Positions 1 through 8,812 are shown, counted from the first letter of the stretch. The stretch: DNA of 64,000 nucleotides from Puniceibacterium sp. IMCC21224 (GCF_001038505.1 NZ_LDPY01000004.1:124001-188000), one strand, 5' to 3'. Made by a program: numbers and translations. The notes: generated by a model from the letters alone, not told the origin.

Positions 1-367
1 CCGCACCGGCCCCAAGATCCGTTGCACCGGTCGGACCGACGACATGCTGATTGTGCGCGGGGCCAATGTGTTTCCTTCGGCGATCAACAGCGTGATCACA
101 GAAATGGTGCCCGAAACCAATGGTGTCATGCGGATCGTGGCAGATTTCGAAGGCCACACTACTCAGGGCGCGCTGAAAGTGATCGTCGAACGCGGTCCCG
201 GTCGCGATCCATCTGATGACAACGCCCTCAAGAATAAGATTGAGCAGCGCTTGCGCGATGCCCTCGTTTTCAGGGCCGACATTCGCCTGGTCGCGCCGGA
301 TACGTTTGAAAAACCCGGCGCAGCTAAGGTCGCCTTTGTCCTCAGAAAGTACCCGGACCTGCCATGA
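1..367 (+). CDS. Phenylacetate-CoA ligase family protein, C-terminal part (5' end outside window)
   Basis: The reading frame is open from base 2 and ends with TGA at 365-367, so only the last ~121 residues are present. They carry the C-terminal subdomain of PaaK-type AMP-forming ligases: a Gly-Arg-Thr-Asp-Asp-Met hinge, then a LIVRGANVFP-like stretch at about residues 10-25, and a final Lys region (KPGAAKVAF). Such enzymes make an acyl- or aryl-CoA from a free acid and ATP in the cytoplasm. The stop overlaps the carboxylase start (ATGA), so it is the upstream member of the same operon and plausibly supplies the acyl-CoA. The substrate cannot be inferred from this part. An internal ATG at 44 is not the start, because homology continues upstream of it. 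Confidence 0.8.
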   Translation, partial: RTGPKIRCTGRTDDMLIVRGANVFPSAINSVITEMVPETNGVMRIVADFEGHTTQGALKVIVERGPGRDPSDDNALKNKIEQRLRDALVFRADIRLVAPDTFEKPGAAKVAFVLRKYPDLP

Positions 368-1971
368 CGAAAATGAAATCCCTTCTCGACACCGGGTCCG
401 ACGACTTCCGGAAAAACGATGCGCTTTACCGGGAAAAGGTCGGCGAACTGCATGCGCTTCGGCTGCTACAACGCGTCGGCGGCCCGGAAAATGCGCGGGA
501 ACGGCATGTCAGCAAAGGCAAGATCCTGCCGCGCGAACGGGTCGAGCGGCTGATCGATCCGGGAACGCCCTTTCTCGAAATCGGAGAACTCGCCGGGCTG
601 AACAAATATGAAGGCGTGCCACCCGGTGCAGGGATCATCACCGGCATCGGCGTGATCGAGGGACGTCAGTGCATGATAATCGCCAATGACGCTACCGTGA
701 AGGGCGGCACCTATTTCGGCATGACCTGCCGCAAACACGTCCGGGCGCAGAAAATCGCCTGGAAAAACCGTCTTCCGGTGATCACCCTGGTCGATTCCGG
801 CGGGGCGTTTCTGCCGGAGCAGGCGAGTATCTTTCCCGATGAGGGGCAGTTCGGCTCAATCTTCCATCAACAGATCGGCATGTCGGGCGATGGCGTACCG
901 CAGATCGCCGTGGTCATGGGGCCCTGCACCGCGGGCGGCGCCTATATCCCGGCGCTTTGCGACGAGGTGGTGATCGTGCGCGGTCAGGGCTTCATGTATC
1001 TGGGCGGGCCAGAATTGACCTTTGCTGCGACCGGCGAAAAGGTCGATGCCGAAACGCTGGGCGGCGGCAAGATGCATTCGTCCGTTTCCGGCGTGACAGA
1101 CCATCTTGCCGAGGATGACGCGCACGCGCTGGCCATCACCCGCGAAATCGTCAGCCACCTGGGCGAAAAACCGCAGCCGCGCAAGACGCCGACGTCGCCG
1201 CGCCCCCCCGCCTATCCGGTCGAGGAGATCTATGGCGTCGTCAGCCGAGACCCAAGGGTGCCGACCGACAACCGCGAGATTGTTGCGCGCCTTGTCGATG
1301 ACAGCGATTTTCACGAGTTCAAGCCACTTTTCGGCGACACCCTCATGACCGGCTGGGGCCGAATCCATGGCCACGAGGTCGGCATCCTGGCCAACACCGG
1401 CGTGCTCTTTGTCGAGGCCGCGCTGAAGGCTACGCATTTCATCAATCTCTGCGTCCAGCGCGATATCCCGCTGCTGTTCCTCGCGGATGTGAACGGCTTC
1501 ATGGTCGGCCGCGACGTCGAGCAGATGGGCATTGCCAAGGCGGGCGCCAAGATGATCACCGCCATGTCTTCGGCGCGGGTGCCGAAGTTCACCATCATCA
1601 CCGGCGGCTCTTACGGGGCGGGTTACCTGGCCATGCTTGGCCGCCCGTTCCAGCCGGACGCGATGTTCGCCTGGCCCACGGGCCGGTCCGCGATCATGGG
1701 GCCGGAACAGGCCGCCAGCGTGCTAGCGCAGGTGCGCGCCCAGATCAACGAACGCCAAGGCAAGAAATGGACACCCGAGGAGGAGGAAACCTTCAAGGCA
1801 CCAATCCGCAAGGAATACGAAGATTTCCAGGGGGCCTACAATTTCGCCTCCAACCTCTGGATCGACAGCGTGATCGAGCCTGCCGAGACCCGGGACGTCA
1901 TGGCGCTGATGCTGGACATCGCTTCGCGCAGGCCCAAGGTCGAAACGCATTTCGGCGTGTTCAGGATGTGA
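364..1971 (+). CDS. Acyl-CoA carboxylase, carboxyltransferase (beta) subunit
   Basis: At 535 aa this has the usual length of methylcrotonyl-/geranyl-CoA carboxylase beta subunits. Two crotonase-fold carboxyltransferase halves are visible: GGAYIPALCDE with FMYLGGPELTFAATGE in the N-half, and GGSYGAGYLAM followed by WPTGRSAIMGPEQAA in the C-half, where oxyanion-hole glycines sit. It moves CO2 from carboxybiotin to an acyl-CoA. The start overlaps the ligase stop by 4 bases. The partner biotin carboxylase/BCCP subunit begins 10 bases after the stop, giving an MCC-type alpha/beta pair. The neighbours (hotdog hydratase, two lyase-like proteins) suggest carboxylation of a 3-methyl-2-enoyl-CoA. The actual acyl chain is unknown; propionyl-CoA is less likely by motif. 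Confidence 0.9.
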   Translation: MTKMKSLLDTGSDDFRKNDALYREKVGELHALRLLQRVGGPENARERHVSKGKILPRERVERLIDPGTPFLEIGELAGLNKYEGVPPGAGIITGIGVIEGRQCMIIANDATVKGGTYFGMTCRKHVRAQKIAWKNRLPVITLVDSGGAFLPEQASIFPDEGQFGSIFHQQIGMSGDGVPQIAVVMGPCTAGGAYIPALCDEVVIVRGQGFMYLGGPELTFAATGEKVDAETLGGGKMHSSVSGVTDHLAEDDAHALAITREIVSHLGEKPQPRKTPTSPRPPAYPVEEIYGVVSRDPRVPTDNREIVARLVDDSDFHEFKPLFGDTLMTGWGRIHGHEVGILANTGVLFVEAALKATHFINLCVQRDIPLLFLADVNGFMVGRDVEQMGIAKAGAKMITAMSSARVPKFTIITGGSYGAGYLAMLGRPFQPDAMFAWPTGRSAIMGPEQAASVLAQVRAQINERQGKKWTPEEEETFKAPIRKEYEDFQGAYNFASNLWIDSVIEPAETRDVMALMLDIASRRPKVETHFGVFRM

Positions 1972-1981
1972 GGCGCAAACC

Positions 1982-3991
1982 ATGAAAATCAAAACGCTTC
2001 TTATCGCCAATCGCGGCGAAATCGCCTGCCGAATCGCACGCACCGCGCGGGCCAGCGGCATCACCCCTGTTGGCGTGCATTCGCAGGCCGACGCCAACGC
2101 CCTTCACGTCCGTGAGATCGGCAAATCTGTCTGCATCGGTGCCGGTCCCGCATCCGAGAGCTATCTGAAGATCGACGCAGTCATCGCCGCCGCCAGATCC
2201 GTCGGCGCCGATGCGATCCATCCCGGTTACGGCTTTCTGGCAGAGAACGCAGATTTCGCCCGCGCGGTCGAAGCCGCAGGCATGATCTTCATGGGGCCGA
2301 CACCGGAAACGCTGGAACGCTTCGGCGACAAGGCCAGCGCCAAGGACGCGGCGGTTGCTGCCGGCATTCCGGTTGTCTCGGGCGCCCAGGGCGCGCGCTC
2401 CAACCCGCAGGAAATCGCACAGGAAGTGCGCAAGATGGGCCTACCGGTGCTGCTCAAGGCGGTCGGCGGCGGCGGCGGGCGCGGGCAGCGGCTCGTGACG
2501 GTTGAAGCCACGCTTGTGGAGGACATCGAGGGCGCGCTGCGCGAAGCAAAGTCCACCTTTGGCTCCGAGGGCCTTCTGCTGGAACGCTTCCTGCCCGAGG
2601 CACGCCATGTCGAGGTGCAGATCGCGGGCGACGGCAAGGGCCATGTGCTGCACCTGTTCGAGCGCGACTGCACGCTTCAGCGCCGCCACCAGAAGGTCAT
2701 CGAAGAGGCCCCGGCTTGGGGCTTGCCTCGCGCGCTTCTTGACGAGATCGCGCATGACGCGGTGCGCCTGGGCGAAACGCTCAATTATCGCGGCCTGGGC
2801 ACGGTCGAATTTCTGGTCGCGGGGGACGAGTATTTCTTTCTGGAGGTGAACCCGCGCATCCAGGTGGAACACCCCGTCACAGAGGCGATCACCGGGCTGG
2901 ACCTGGTCGCGTTGCACCTGCGCATTGCGGAGGGCGCGGGCTTGGGGCTTGTTCAGGAGGATCTGCGGATCAACGGCCACGCCGTCGAGGCGCGGCTTTA
3001 TGCCGAAGACCCGGCCATGCAATTCGCCCCCTCGACGGGCACGCTGACCACGCTCAGCCTGCCCGGCGGCCTGCGGATCGACAGCGGTGTCGAAGAAGGC
3101 GACGCGGTGACGCCCTATTACGACCCGATGATCGCTAAGCTGATCGTTCACGCGCCCGACCGGGAAACCGCCTTGGCGCGGCTGGCGACGGCGCTGGACC
3201 ATATCGCGGTGGAGGGTGTGGAAACTAACCGTGCCTTTCTGACGGCGCTAGCGCGAAACCCCGAATTCGGGCAGATGCAGGTTCATACGCGCTGGATCGA
3301 CGGCCAGCTTGACGCGCTGACACAGCCGCCCCCCCTTACCCGCCCCGAGCGGTGGAAGGCGGCAGCCGCGATTCTGTTCGTGGCAACGTCGCGCCGCGAT
3401 GCGGACGTGGATCCCTGGAGCAACCGCGATACCTTCACCGGCTGGCGGCTTGGCCTGGGTGGAGATGCGGTTGAGGCGGGACAGCGCGTGACGCTCACCG
3501 ATTCCGCCGGTGCATCGGAGGAATTGCGCGTCGGCCCTGTCAAACCGGGTGACAAATACACCGTTATTTCGGAAAACGGCGATGCTACCATGTTGACCGC
3601 GCGTGAAATCACGCCGGGTCGATGGCGCCTGAGCGAGGGCGATACCGTCCTTTTGATCGACGCGCGGCTCCACGCCGGGGTGATTGAGATGGACACGCCC
3701 GAAGGTCGGCTGATCTTTCGCCCGGCCACGCCGCTGACCTTTGCCGGCGGCGATGCGGCAGCGGATCGCGCCGTGGTCTCGCCGCTAACCGGCATGATCG
3801 TCGAGATCAAGGTGACCGACGGTCAACCCGTCGCCGCAGGCGACGTGATCGCGGTCATGGAATCAATGAAACTTGAAATCTCGATCCGCGCTGCCGCAGC
3901 CGGTACCGCCAGCAAGATATCCGTCTCGAATGGTGACATGGTCAATCGCGGCCAGGTCATCGCCGAGATACTGCCATCCGAGGAGCTATGA
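1982..3991 (+). CDS. Acyl-CoA carboxylase, biotin carboxylase plus biotin carrier (alpha) subunit
   Basis: This 669-aa protein has the biotin carboxylase N-domain (LIANRGEIACRI at residues 6-17), the ATP-grasp glycine loop (KAVGGGGGRGQ, about 160-170), the C-domain with EVNPRIQVEHPVTE, and a C-terminal biotinyl domain. The acceptor lysine is Lys630 in MESMKLE, a variant of the usual EAMKME. It carboxylates biotin with ATP and bicarbonate and hands it to the preceding beta subunit. The fused BC-BCCP layout and ~670-aa length match methylcrotonyl-/geranyl-/propionyl-CoA carboxylase alpha chains and exclude multi-subunit acetyl-CoA carboxylase. The TGA stop lies one base before the next ATG, so the genes are translationally coupled. 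Confidence 0.92.
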   Translation: MKIKTLLIANRGEIACRIARTARASGITPVGVHSQADANALHVREIGKSVCIGAGPASESYLKIDAVIAAARSVGADAIHPGYGFLAENADFARAVEAAGMIFMGPTPETLERFGDKASAKDAAVAAGIPVVSGAQGARSNPQEIAQEVRKMGLPVLLKAVGGGGGRGQRLVTVEATLVEDIEGALREAKSTFGSEGLLLERFLPEARHVEVQIAGDGKGHVLHLFERDCTLQRRHQKVIEEAPAWGLPRALLDEIAHDAVRLGETLNYRGLGTVEFLVAGDEYFFLEVNPRIQVEHPVTEAITGLDLVALHLRIAEGAGLGLVQEDLRINGHAVEARLYAEDPAMQFAPSTGTLTTLSLPGGLRIDSGVEEGDAVTPYYDPMIAKLIVHAPDRETALARLATALDHIAVEGVETNRAFLTALARNPEFGQMQVHTRWIDGQLDALTQPPPLTRPERWKAAAAILFVATSRRDADVDPWSNRDTFTGWRLGLGGDAVEAGQRVTLTDSAGASEELRVGPVKPGDKYTVISENGDATMLTAREITPGRWRLSEGDTVLLIDARLHAGVIEMDTPEGRLIFRPATPLTFAGGDAAADRAVVSPLTGMIVEIKVTDGQPVAAGDVIAVMESMKLEISIRAAAAGTASKISVSNGDMVNRGQVIAEILPSEEL

Positions 3992-3992
3992 G

Positions 3993-4952
3993 ATGAGCGA
4001 CTTTCCCAAATTCGTCGAATTTCGTGAGGAAGGCCCGCGCGAGGGCTTTCAGATCGAAAAGAAGATCTATCCGATCGAACAGCGGATCGAACTGATCGAT
4101 ATGCTCAGCGACACCGGTCTGAAGCGCATTCAGGTCGGCAGCTTTGTCAGCCCGAAATACGTGCCGCAGATGGCGGACACCGGGGAGTTGTTCCAGCGTA
4201 TCAAGCGCAAGCCGGGCGTGAATTACACGTCACTATGGCTGAACGACAAAGGGTTTCGCAAGGCCCTGACGGCGCATGAGGTCGATATCGACCCGCGCCT
4301 GCTGTTATATCCTTCCGAGGCGTTTGCCCAATCGAACAACAATTGTTCCTCCGCGGAAATGCGGGAAAAACAACGCGACTGGGTTCGCCTTTACAAGGAA
4401 GAGGGATATACGATCGACGCGGCCTATGTGATGACGGCCTTCGGCTGCAACCTCGAAGGCCCCATCCCGCAAGAGCGCATCTTGGACGATTTCCGCTTCG
4501 TTCTTCAGCTGTGCGAAGAAGAGGACATCCCCGTACCGATCCTTGTGATCGCCGATACAATGGGCTGGGGCAACCCCGAGGCTGTCAAACGAATGATCGG
4601 CGCGCTGCGGGAACTGGCACCCAGTGCCCGCATCGGGATGCATATTCATGACACGCGCGGGCTTGGCATCGCCAATCTCCATGCCGCCCTGTCGATGGGC
4701 GTGGACATGTTCGAAAGTTCGGTCGCCGGTCTTGGCGGCTGTCCTTTCGCGGGCCACGGCCACGCCCGCGCCGCAGGAAATGTCTGCACTGAGGATGCGG
4801 TGTTCCTGTGCCACGAGCTTGGCATCGAAACCGGCATTGATCTGGACAAGCTGATCGCAGCGGCGGTCAAGGCGGAAGAGATCATCGGCGTGCCTCTCAT
4901 GGGCCGGGTCATGCATACCGGCGGGCTCGACAAGTACCGCAAGGCAAACTGA
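3993..4952 (+). CDS. HMG-CoA lyase-like DRE-TIM metallolyase
   Basis: The start at 3993 follows the carboxylase stop by one base; an upstream in-frame ATG at 3873 lies inside the carboxylase gene and is rejected. The 319-aa TIM-barrel protein has the HMG-CoA-lyase layout: GPREG near residues 14-18, the metal-binding MHIHDTRG segment, and the Cys loop GLGGCP with Cys250. Canonical lyases read GPRDG, so the catalytic Asp position is Glu17 here. The Cys loop carries extra residues (AGHGHARAA) before GNVCTED. Genuine HMG-CoA lyase cleaves HMG-CoA to acetoacetate and acetyl-CoA. Here it probably cleaves a related 3-hydroxy-3-methyl-dicarboxyl-CoA made by the carboxylase and a hydratase. That substrate is inferred from context only. 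Confidence 0.8.
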   Translation: MSDFPKFVEFREEGPREGFQIEKKIYPIEQRIELIDMLSDTGLKRIQVGSFVSPKYVPQMADTGELFQRIKRKPGVNYTSLWLNDKGFRKALTAHEVDIDPRLLLYPSEAFAQSNNNCSSAEMREKQRDWVRLYKEEGYTIDAAYVMTAFGCNLEGPIPQERILDDFRFVLQLCEEEDIPVPILVIADTMGWGNPEAVKRMIGALRELAPSARIGMHIHDTRGLGIANLHAALSMGVDMFESSVAGLGGCPFAGHGHARAAGNVCTEDAVFLCHELGIETGIDLDKLIAAAVKAEEIIGVPLMGRVMHTGGLDKYRKAN

Positions 4953-4958
4953 GGAGGG

Positions 4959-5879
4959 ATGAAGATGGCGAAGGCGCTTGACGGAAAAGTGGTTCTGGTC
5001 ACCGGCGCGGGTGGCGGTATCGGCCGCGATATCGCGCTGATGGCGGCGTCCGAAGGGGCGGCGGTGGTAGTCAATGATCTGGGGGCGTCCCTGAAAGGCA
5101 CCGGCCAGACCGAAAGCGCCGCTCAGGCCGTCGTCGCAGAGATCAAAGCCGCCGGAGGTGATGCGATCGCCGATGGCGGTTCGGTCACCGACCCCGAGGC
5201 CGCGCGTGCGATGATCGAGGCCGGTGTCAAGGAATTCGGTCGCATTGACGCGGTGGTCAACAACGCAGGCATCCTGCGCGACGGGTTTTTCCACAAGATG
5301 ACATACGAGGATTTCGATGCGGTGGTGAAGGTCCATCTTTATGGTGCCTTCAATACCAGCCGCGCTGCCGCCGATTATTTCCGCGAACAGGAAGGCGGCG
5401 CTCTGGTTCACATGACCTCGACCTCGGGTCTGATCGGCAATCTGGCGCAGGCCAATTATGCGTCTGCCAAATTGGGCATCGCCGCCTTGTCGAAATCGAT
5501 TGCGCTCGACCTGAAGCGGTGGAACGTGCGGTCGAACTGCATCGCGCCCTTCGCCTGGAGCCGGATGATCTCGTCTATCAAGACAGACACCCCGGAACAG
5601 GTGGCGCGGGTCGAGAAGATCAAGCAGATGACCCCTGCAAAAGTTGCGCCGATGGCCTGTTTCCTGATGAGCGACCGCGCGGCTGACGTGTCCGGACAAG
5701 TCTTTGCGGTTCGCAAGAACGAGATCTTCCTGTTCAACCAGCCCCGCCCGGTGCGGTCGGTTCATTCCGGCGAGGGCTGGACAGCGGATGAAATCGCCGA
5801 GCGCGCCATGCCCACGCTCAGATCGCAGTTCACACCGCTCGAAGTGTCGGCGGACGTCTTTTCGTGGGATCCGGTCTGA
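4959..5879 (+). CDS. SDR dehydrogenase, MFE-2 (3-hydroxyacyl-CoA dehydrogenase)-like
   Basis: This 306-aa classical SDR has the NAD-binding TGAGGGIG at residues 15-22, NNAG, a catalytic Ser in TSTSG and the YxxxK motif in NYASAK. The sequence resembles the dehydrogenase domain of peroxisomal multifunctional enzyme 2, including the VNDLGAS segment. It also has a longer C-terminal tail than minimal SDRs (about 250 aa). The likely reaction is NAD-dependent oxidation of a (3R)-hydroxyacyl-CoA in beta-oxidation. It begins 6 bases after the lyase stop with GAGGAGGGATGAAGATG; the ATG at 4965 is an equally good alternative. Its stop shares a base with the next start (TGATG), which places it firmly in the operon. 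Confidence 0.85.
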   Translation: MKMAKALDGKVVLVTGAGGGIGRDIALMAASEGAAVVVNDLGASLKGTGQTESAAQAVVAEIKAAGGDAIADGGSVTDPEAARAMIEAGVKEFGRIDAVVNNAGILRDGFFHKMTYEDFDAVVKVHLYGAFNTSRAAADYFREQEGGALVHMTSTSGLIGNLAQANYASAKLGIAALSKSIALDLKRWNVRSNCIAPFAWSRMISSIKTDTPEQVARVEKIKQMTPAKVAPMACFLMSDRAADVSGQVFAVRKNEIFLFNQPRPVRSVHSGEGWTADEIAERAMPTLRSQFTPLEVSADVFSWDPV

Positions 5880-6673
5880 TGGGAAAACGCAAGGAAAAGA
5901 TTAGCTCGAACATCGCCTGGAGCACGCCGGACAAGATCTGCGTGCGGGGCCTTGATCTGCCGAACGAGATTCTGGGCCACATGAACCTAGGCGATCTCGC
6001 CTTTCTGCAACTGACGGGCCGCAAGGCCACGCCAGAGGAAAGCCGGGTCTTCAACGCCATCATCATCACCCTGGTGGAGCATGGCATCACGCCCTCGGCG
6101 CTGGCCGCGCGCATGACTTATATGGGCGCACCGGAATCGCTTCAGGCGGCGGTGGCGGCGGGACTGTGCGGGCTGGGCACGGTTTTTGTCGGCTCGATGG
6201 AGGGCGCCTCAAAAATGCTCTACGAGGCGCTGCCGCAGGACAGGCGCGGCACCGGCGCCGATCTGGATGCCATAGCGCTGGAAACGGTTGAGAAGTTCCA
6301 CGCCCGCAAGGCCATCGTGCCGGGGCTGGGCCACCCGGTTCACAAGCCGGTCGATCCGCGCACACCGCGCCTGTTCCAGATCGCAGCCGAGAACGGCAAA
6401 TCCGGTCAATACATCGAGTTGATCCAGAAAATTCAGGGCGTGGCCGAGGCGAGATCGGGCAAGATGCTGCCGATCAACGCTACCGGTGCCATCGGCGCGA
6501 TCTGCTGCGAATTCGGCTTTCCGTGGAAGATCGTGCGCGGCTTTGGGGTGATGGCGCGGGCCATCGGGCTGGTCGGCCATATCCTTGAGGAAAGCGAAAA
6601 CCCAATTTCCTATGAGCTGTGGCAGCGTGCCGAGCAGGAAATCCTTGAAACCTCGGGACCGGGAGCGAAATAA
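5879..6673 (+). CDS. Citryl-CoA lyase-like (citrate synthase fold) protein
   Basis: The 264-aa protein starts at the ATG overlapping the SDR stop; an in-frame start at 5864 lies within the SDR and is not preferred. It resembles the short citrate-synthase-fold proteins annotated as citryl-CoA lyase: EHGITPSALAARMTYMGAP, AVAAGLCGLG, GLGHPVHKPVDPRTPRLF and a C-terminal ATGAIGAICCE region. It is shorter than real citrate synthase (~430 aa). The family cleaves, or condenses, CoA esters of 3-hydroxy-tricarboxylic type. In this operon it may perform the carbon-carbon cleavage after carboxylation and hydration, but the substrate is not shown. A decayed second copy lies at 21720-22217. Confidence 0.8.
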   Translation: MGKRKEKISSNIAWSTPDKICVRGLDLPNEILGHMNLGDLAFLQLTGRKATPEESRVFNAIIITLVEHGITPSALAARMTYMGAPESLQAAVAAGLCGLGTVFVGSMEGASKMLYEALPQDRRGTGADLDAIALETVEKFHARKAIVPGLGHPVHKPVDPRTPRLFQIAAENGKSGQYIELIQKIQGVAEARSGKMLPINATGAIGAICCEFGFPWKIVRGFGVMARAIGLVGHILEESENPISYELWQRAEQEILETSGPGAK

Positions 6674-6676
6674 ACG

Positions 6677-7840
6677 ATGCAGACATCAGCCCCCGACACC
6701 CATGGCGACCTGCGCGATGCCCTGCGCGCGCTTTGTGCACAGTTCCCGCCGCAATATCATCGAAAGTTCGGCGAGAACGAAACCTACCCCGAGGAATTTG
6801 TCGATGCGCTGACCCGCGAGGGCTGGCTCGCCGCGATGATCCCCGAGGAATACGGCGGATCGGGCCTGGGTCTGACCGAAGCCTCGATCATCATGGAAGA
6901 GGTGAACCGCTGCGGTGGCAACGCGGGCCACTGCCATGGGCAGATGTATAACATGGGCACGCTTCTGCGGCACGGCTCGGACGAGCAGAAGCAGAAATAC
7001 CTACCCGCCATCGCCAGCGGCGCGCTGCGCCTGCAGTCCATGGCCGTGACCGAGCCGACGACCGGGACCGACACCACCAAGCTCAAGACTACAGCGGTCA
7101 GGAAGGGCGACCGCTATGTGATCAACGGCCAGAAGGTCTGGATCAGCCGCATTCAACATTCGGACCTGATGATCCTGCTGGCCCGCACCACACCGTTGAA
7201 AGATGTCAAGAAGAAGTCCCAGGGCCTGTCGATCTTAATGGTTGATCTGAAAGAGGCCATCGGCAATGGCATGGAGGTGCGCCCCATCGCCAACATGCCG
7301 GGCCACGAAACCAATGAAGTGTTCTTCGACAACCTGGAGATTCCCGCCGAGAACCTGATCGGAACCGAAGGCCGCGGATTTTACCACATTCTTGACGGGC
7401 TCAACGCCGAGCGCACGCTGATCGCCGGGGAATGTATCGGGGACGGATACTGGTTTGTGGACAAGGCCCGCGCCTATGCCGGCGAGCGTATTGTCTTCGA
7501 TCGCCCGATCGGTCAGAATCAGGGCGTGCAGTTTCCTATCGCCAAGGCCTATGTGAACGTCGAGGCCGCCAACCTGATGCGCTTCGAGGCCGCAAGACGC
7601 TTTGACGCCGGGCAGGATTGCGGGGCACAGGCGAACATGGCAAAACTACTGGCCGCCGATGCCAGCTGGGAAGCGGCCAATGCCTGCATCCAGACTCATG
7701 GCGGCTTCGGCTTTGCGCGCGAATACGATGTCGAGCGCAAGTTCCGCGAGGCCCGACTGTATCAGGTGGCCCCGATCTCGACCAACCTCATCCTGTCCTA
7801 TGTCGGCGAGCATATCCTGGGTATGCCGCGGTCGTTCTGA
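6677..7840 (+). CDS. Acyl-CoA dehydrogenase
   Basis: This 387-aa flavoprotein has typical ACAD landmarks: EEYGGSGLG near residue 57, AVTEPTTGTDTTKLKT for FAD and substrate binding, INGQKVWIS, and near the C-terminus a THGGFGFAREYDVERKFRE segment. It introduces an alpha,beta double bond into an acyl-CoA and passes electrons to ETF, encoded at 35797-37484. It starts 3 bases after the citryl-CoA-lyase-like gene. A close paralogue is the ACAD at 48276-49442, and a C-terminal remnant of a third lies at 22271-22425. Chain-length preference cannot be told from sequence. Confidence 0.92.
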   Translation: MQTSAPDTHGDLRDALRALCAQFPPQYHRKFGENETYPEEFVDALTREGWLAAMIPEEYGGSGLGLTEASIIMEEVNRCGGNAGHCHGQMYNMGTLLRHGSDEQKQKYLPAIASGALRLQSMAVTEPTTGTDTTKLKTTAVRKGDRYVINGQKVWISRIQHSDLMILLARTTPLKDVKKKSQGLSILMVDLKEAIGNGMEVRPIANMPGHETNEVFFDNLEIPAENLIGTEGRGFYHILDGLNAERTLIAGECIGDGYWFVDKARAYAGERIVFDRPIGQNQGVQFPIAKAYVNVEAANLMRFEAARRFDAGQDCGAQANMAKLLAADASWEAANACIQTHGGFGFAREYDVERKFREARLYQVAPISTNLILSYVGEHILGMPRSF

Positions 7841-7851
7841 GGCCAGGGACC

Positions 7852-8691
7852 ATGAATGAGATCGACCTTGACGCGCTGGCACCCTGGCTAGGACGCACTG
7901 AAACCAAAGAAGACGTCCTGACGCACGGTCTGATCGACAAATTCCGTGCCGCGTTCGGTCCGCAACTTTGGGGCGGAGCAGGTGATGTCCCGCTGGGGGT
8001 TCATTGGTGTATTGCCCTTGATACCGTGCCAGCTGCCGCCCTGTCAGACGATGGCCATGCCGCAAGGGGTGGATTTCTGCCCCCTGTCCCGCTGCCCGCC
8101 CGCATGTGGGCCGGCGGCGATGTTACACATTTCACGCCGCTGACGATCGGCGAAGCCGTCACCCGCCGCTCGGTGATCGGGGATATAACAGCCAAGCAGG
8201 GCCGCAGCGGAACGTTGGTCTTTGTGACCGTAGAACACGAGTATTCGAGCGGCGGCCGGCTTTGTATTCGGGAGAAGCAATCGATTGTCTATCGTGAGAT
8301 TTCTGTGCCCCGCCCGGTCAAGAACGCACCTGCCGCGGTTGACCCCACCACGCTCAGATCGAGCCTTGCACCGGATCCGGTGCTGCTGTTTCGCTATTCG
8401 GCGCTGACGTTCAATGCCCATCGCATCCACTATGACCACGTCTACGCCACCGAAACCGAAGCCTATGCCGGGCTTGTTGTGCATGGCCCATTGCAGGCGA
8501 CGCTTCTTCTGAATCTGGCGGCGGAAGCCTTGAAGTCGTCGCCCCACCGGTTTTCTTTCCGGGGACTGGCACCGCTGACCCTGCCCTGCGAATTGCAGTT
8601 GCATAGTGAAGGGGCCGAAAACTCCGGAACCGTCTGGTGCCAGGATCAAACCGGTCTTCGAAGCTTTACCGCAGAATACGCGACTGTCTGA
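7852..8691 (+). CDS. MaoC/HTD2-type double-hotdog acyl-CoA hydratase
   Basis: The ATG at 7852 is preceded by AGG and lies 11 bases after the ACAD stop; longer frames run back into the ACAD gene. The 279-aa product has an N-terminal FAS1-like dehydratase hotdog and a C-terminal hydratase-2 motif (RYSALTFNAHRIHYDHVYA then GLVVHGPLQATLL). This is typical of mesaconyl-C4-CoA, 3-methylfumaryl-CoA and itaconyl-CoA hydratases. It probably hydrates an unsaturated dicarboxylyl-CoA. Coming after a carboxylase and two lyase-like genes, it fits the hydration step between carboxylation and aldol cleavage. It is the last gene of the first operon; the next operator begins 42 bases downstream. Confidence 0.85.
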   Translation: MNEIDLDALAPWLGRTETKEDVLTHGLIDKFRAAFGPQLWGGAGDVPLGVHWCIALDTVPAAALSDDGHAARGGFLPPVPLPARMWAGGDVTHFTPLTIGEAVTRRSVIGDITAKQGRSGTLVFVTVEHEYSSGGRLCIREKQSIVYREISVPRPVKNAPAAVDPTTLRSSLAPDPVLLFRYSALTFNAHRIHYDHVYATETEAYAGLVVHGPLQATLLLNLAAEALKSSPHRFSFRGLAPLTLPCELQLHSEGAENSGTVWCQDQTGLRSFTAEYATV

Positions 8692-8733
8692 GCGGTTCTG
8701 CTTGGCGGCGGATTCAATTGTTGATTTAACTTT

Positions 8734-8747
8734 CTAACATATGTTAG
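8734..8747. promoter_or_regulatory. Operator copy 1, perfect 14-bp palindrome CTAACATATGTTAG
   Basis: CTAAC-ATAT-GTTAG is preceded by T. It lies upstream of the first HAAT transporter operon. A plausible sigma-70 promoter surrounds it: TTGATT at 8721-8726 and TAGGTA starting in the right half-site (8745), spaced 18 bases. The same motif appears at 28391, 32050, 48214 and 50671, always before an island operon, which suggests a single TetR-type repressor. The site is seen directly; the binding protein is inferred. Confidence 0.7.
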
Positions 8748-8812
8748 GTATCAGAAAGCGGCTTGGCACCTCCGGCAAGCAGCCCTCTGAAATAAGAGGT
8801 GGGAGGAGAAAA

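Noticed and set aside
364..4952. Canonical leucine (liu) catabolic operon
   Set aside because: A carboxylase and HMGL-like gene are present, but the lyase motif is altered. A citryl-CoA-lyase-like gene and a hotdog hydratase occur instead of the liuC-type gene, and a ligase precedes the set.
4305..5765. Long minus-strand ORF of 486 codons
   Set aside because: It is antisense to the lyase-like and SDR genes, has no motif and is an effect of high GC codon bias. The same applies to 16544-17815, 24914-26143, 30889-32091 and 51373-52914 on the plus strand.
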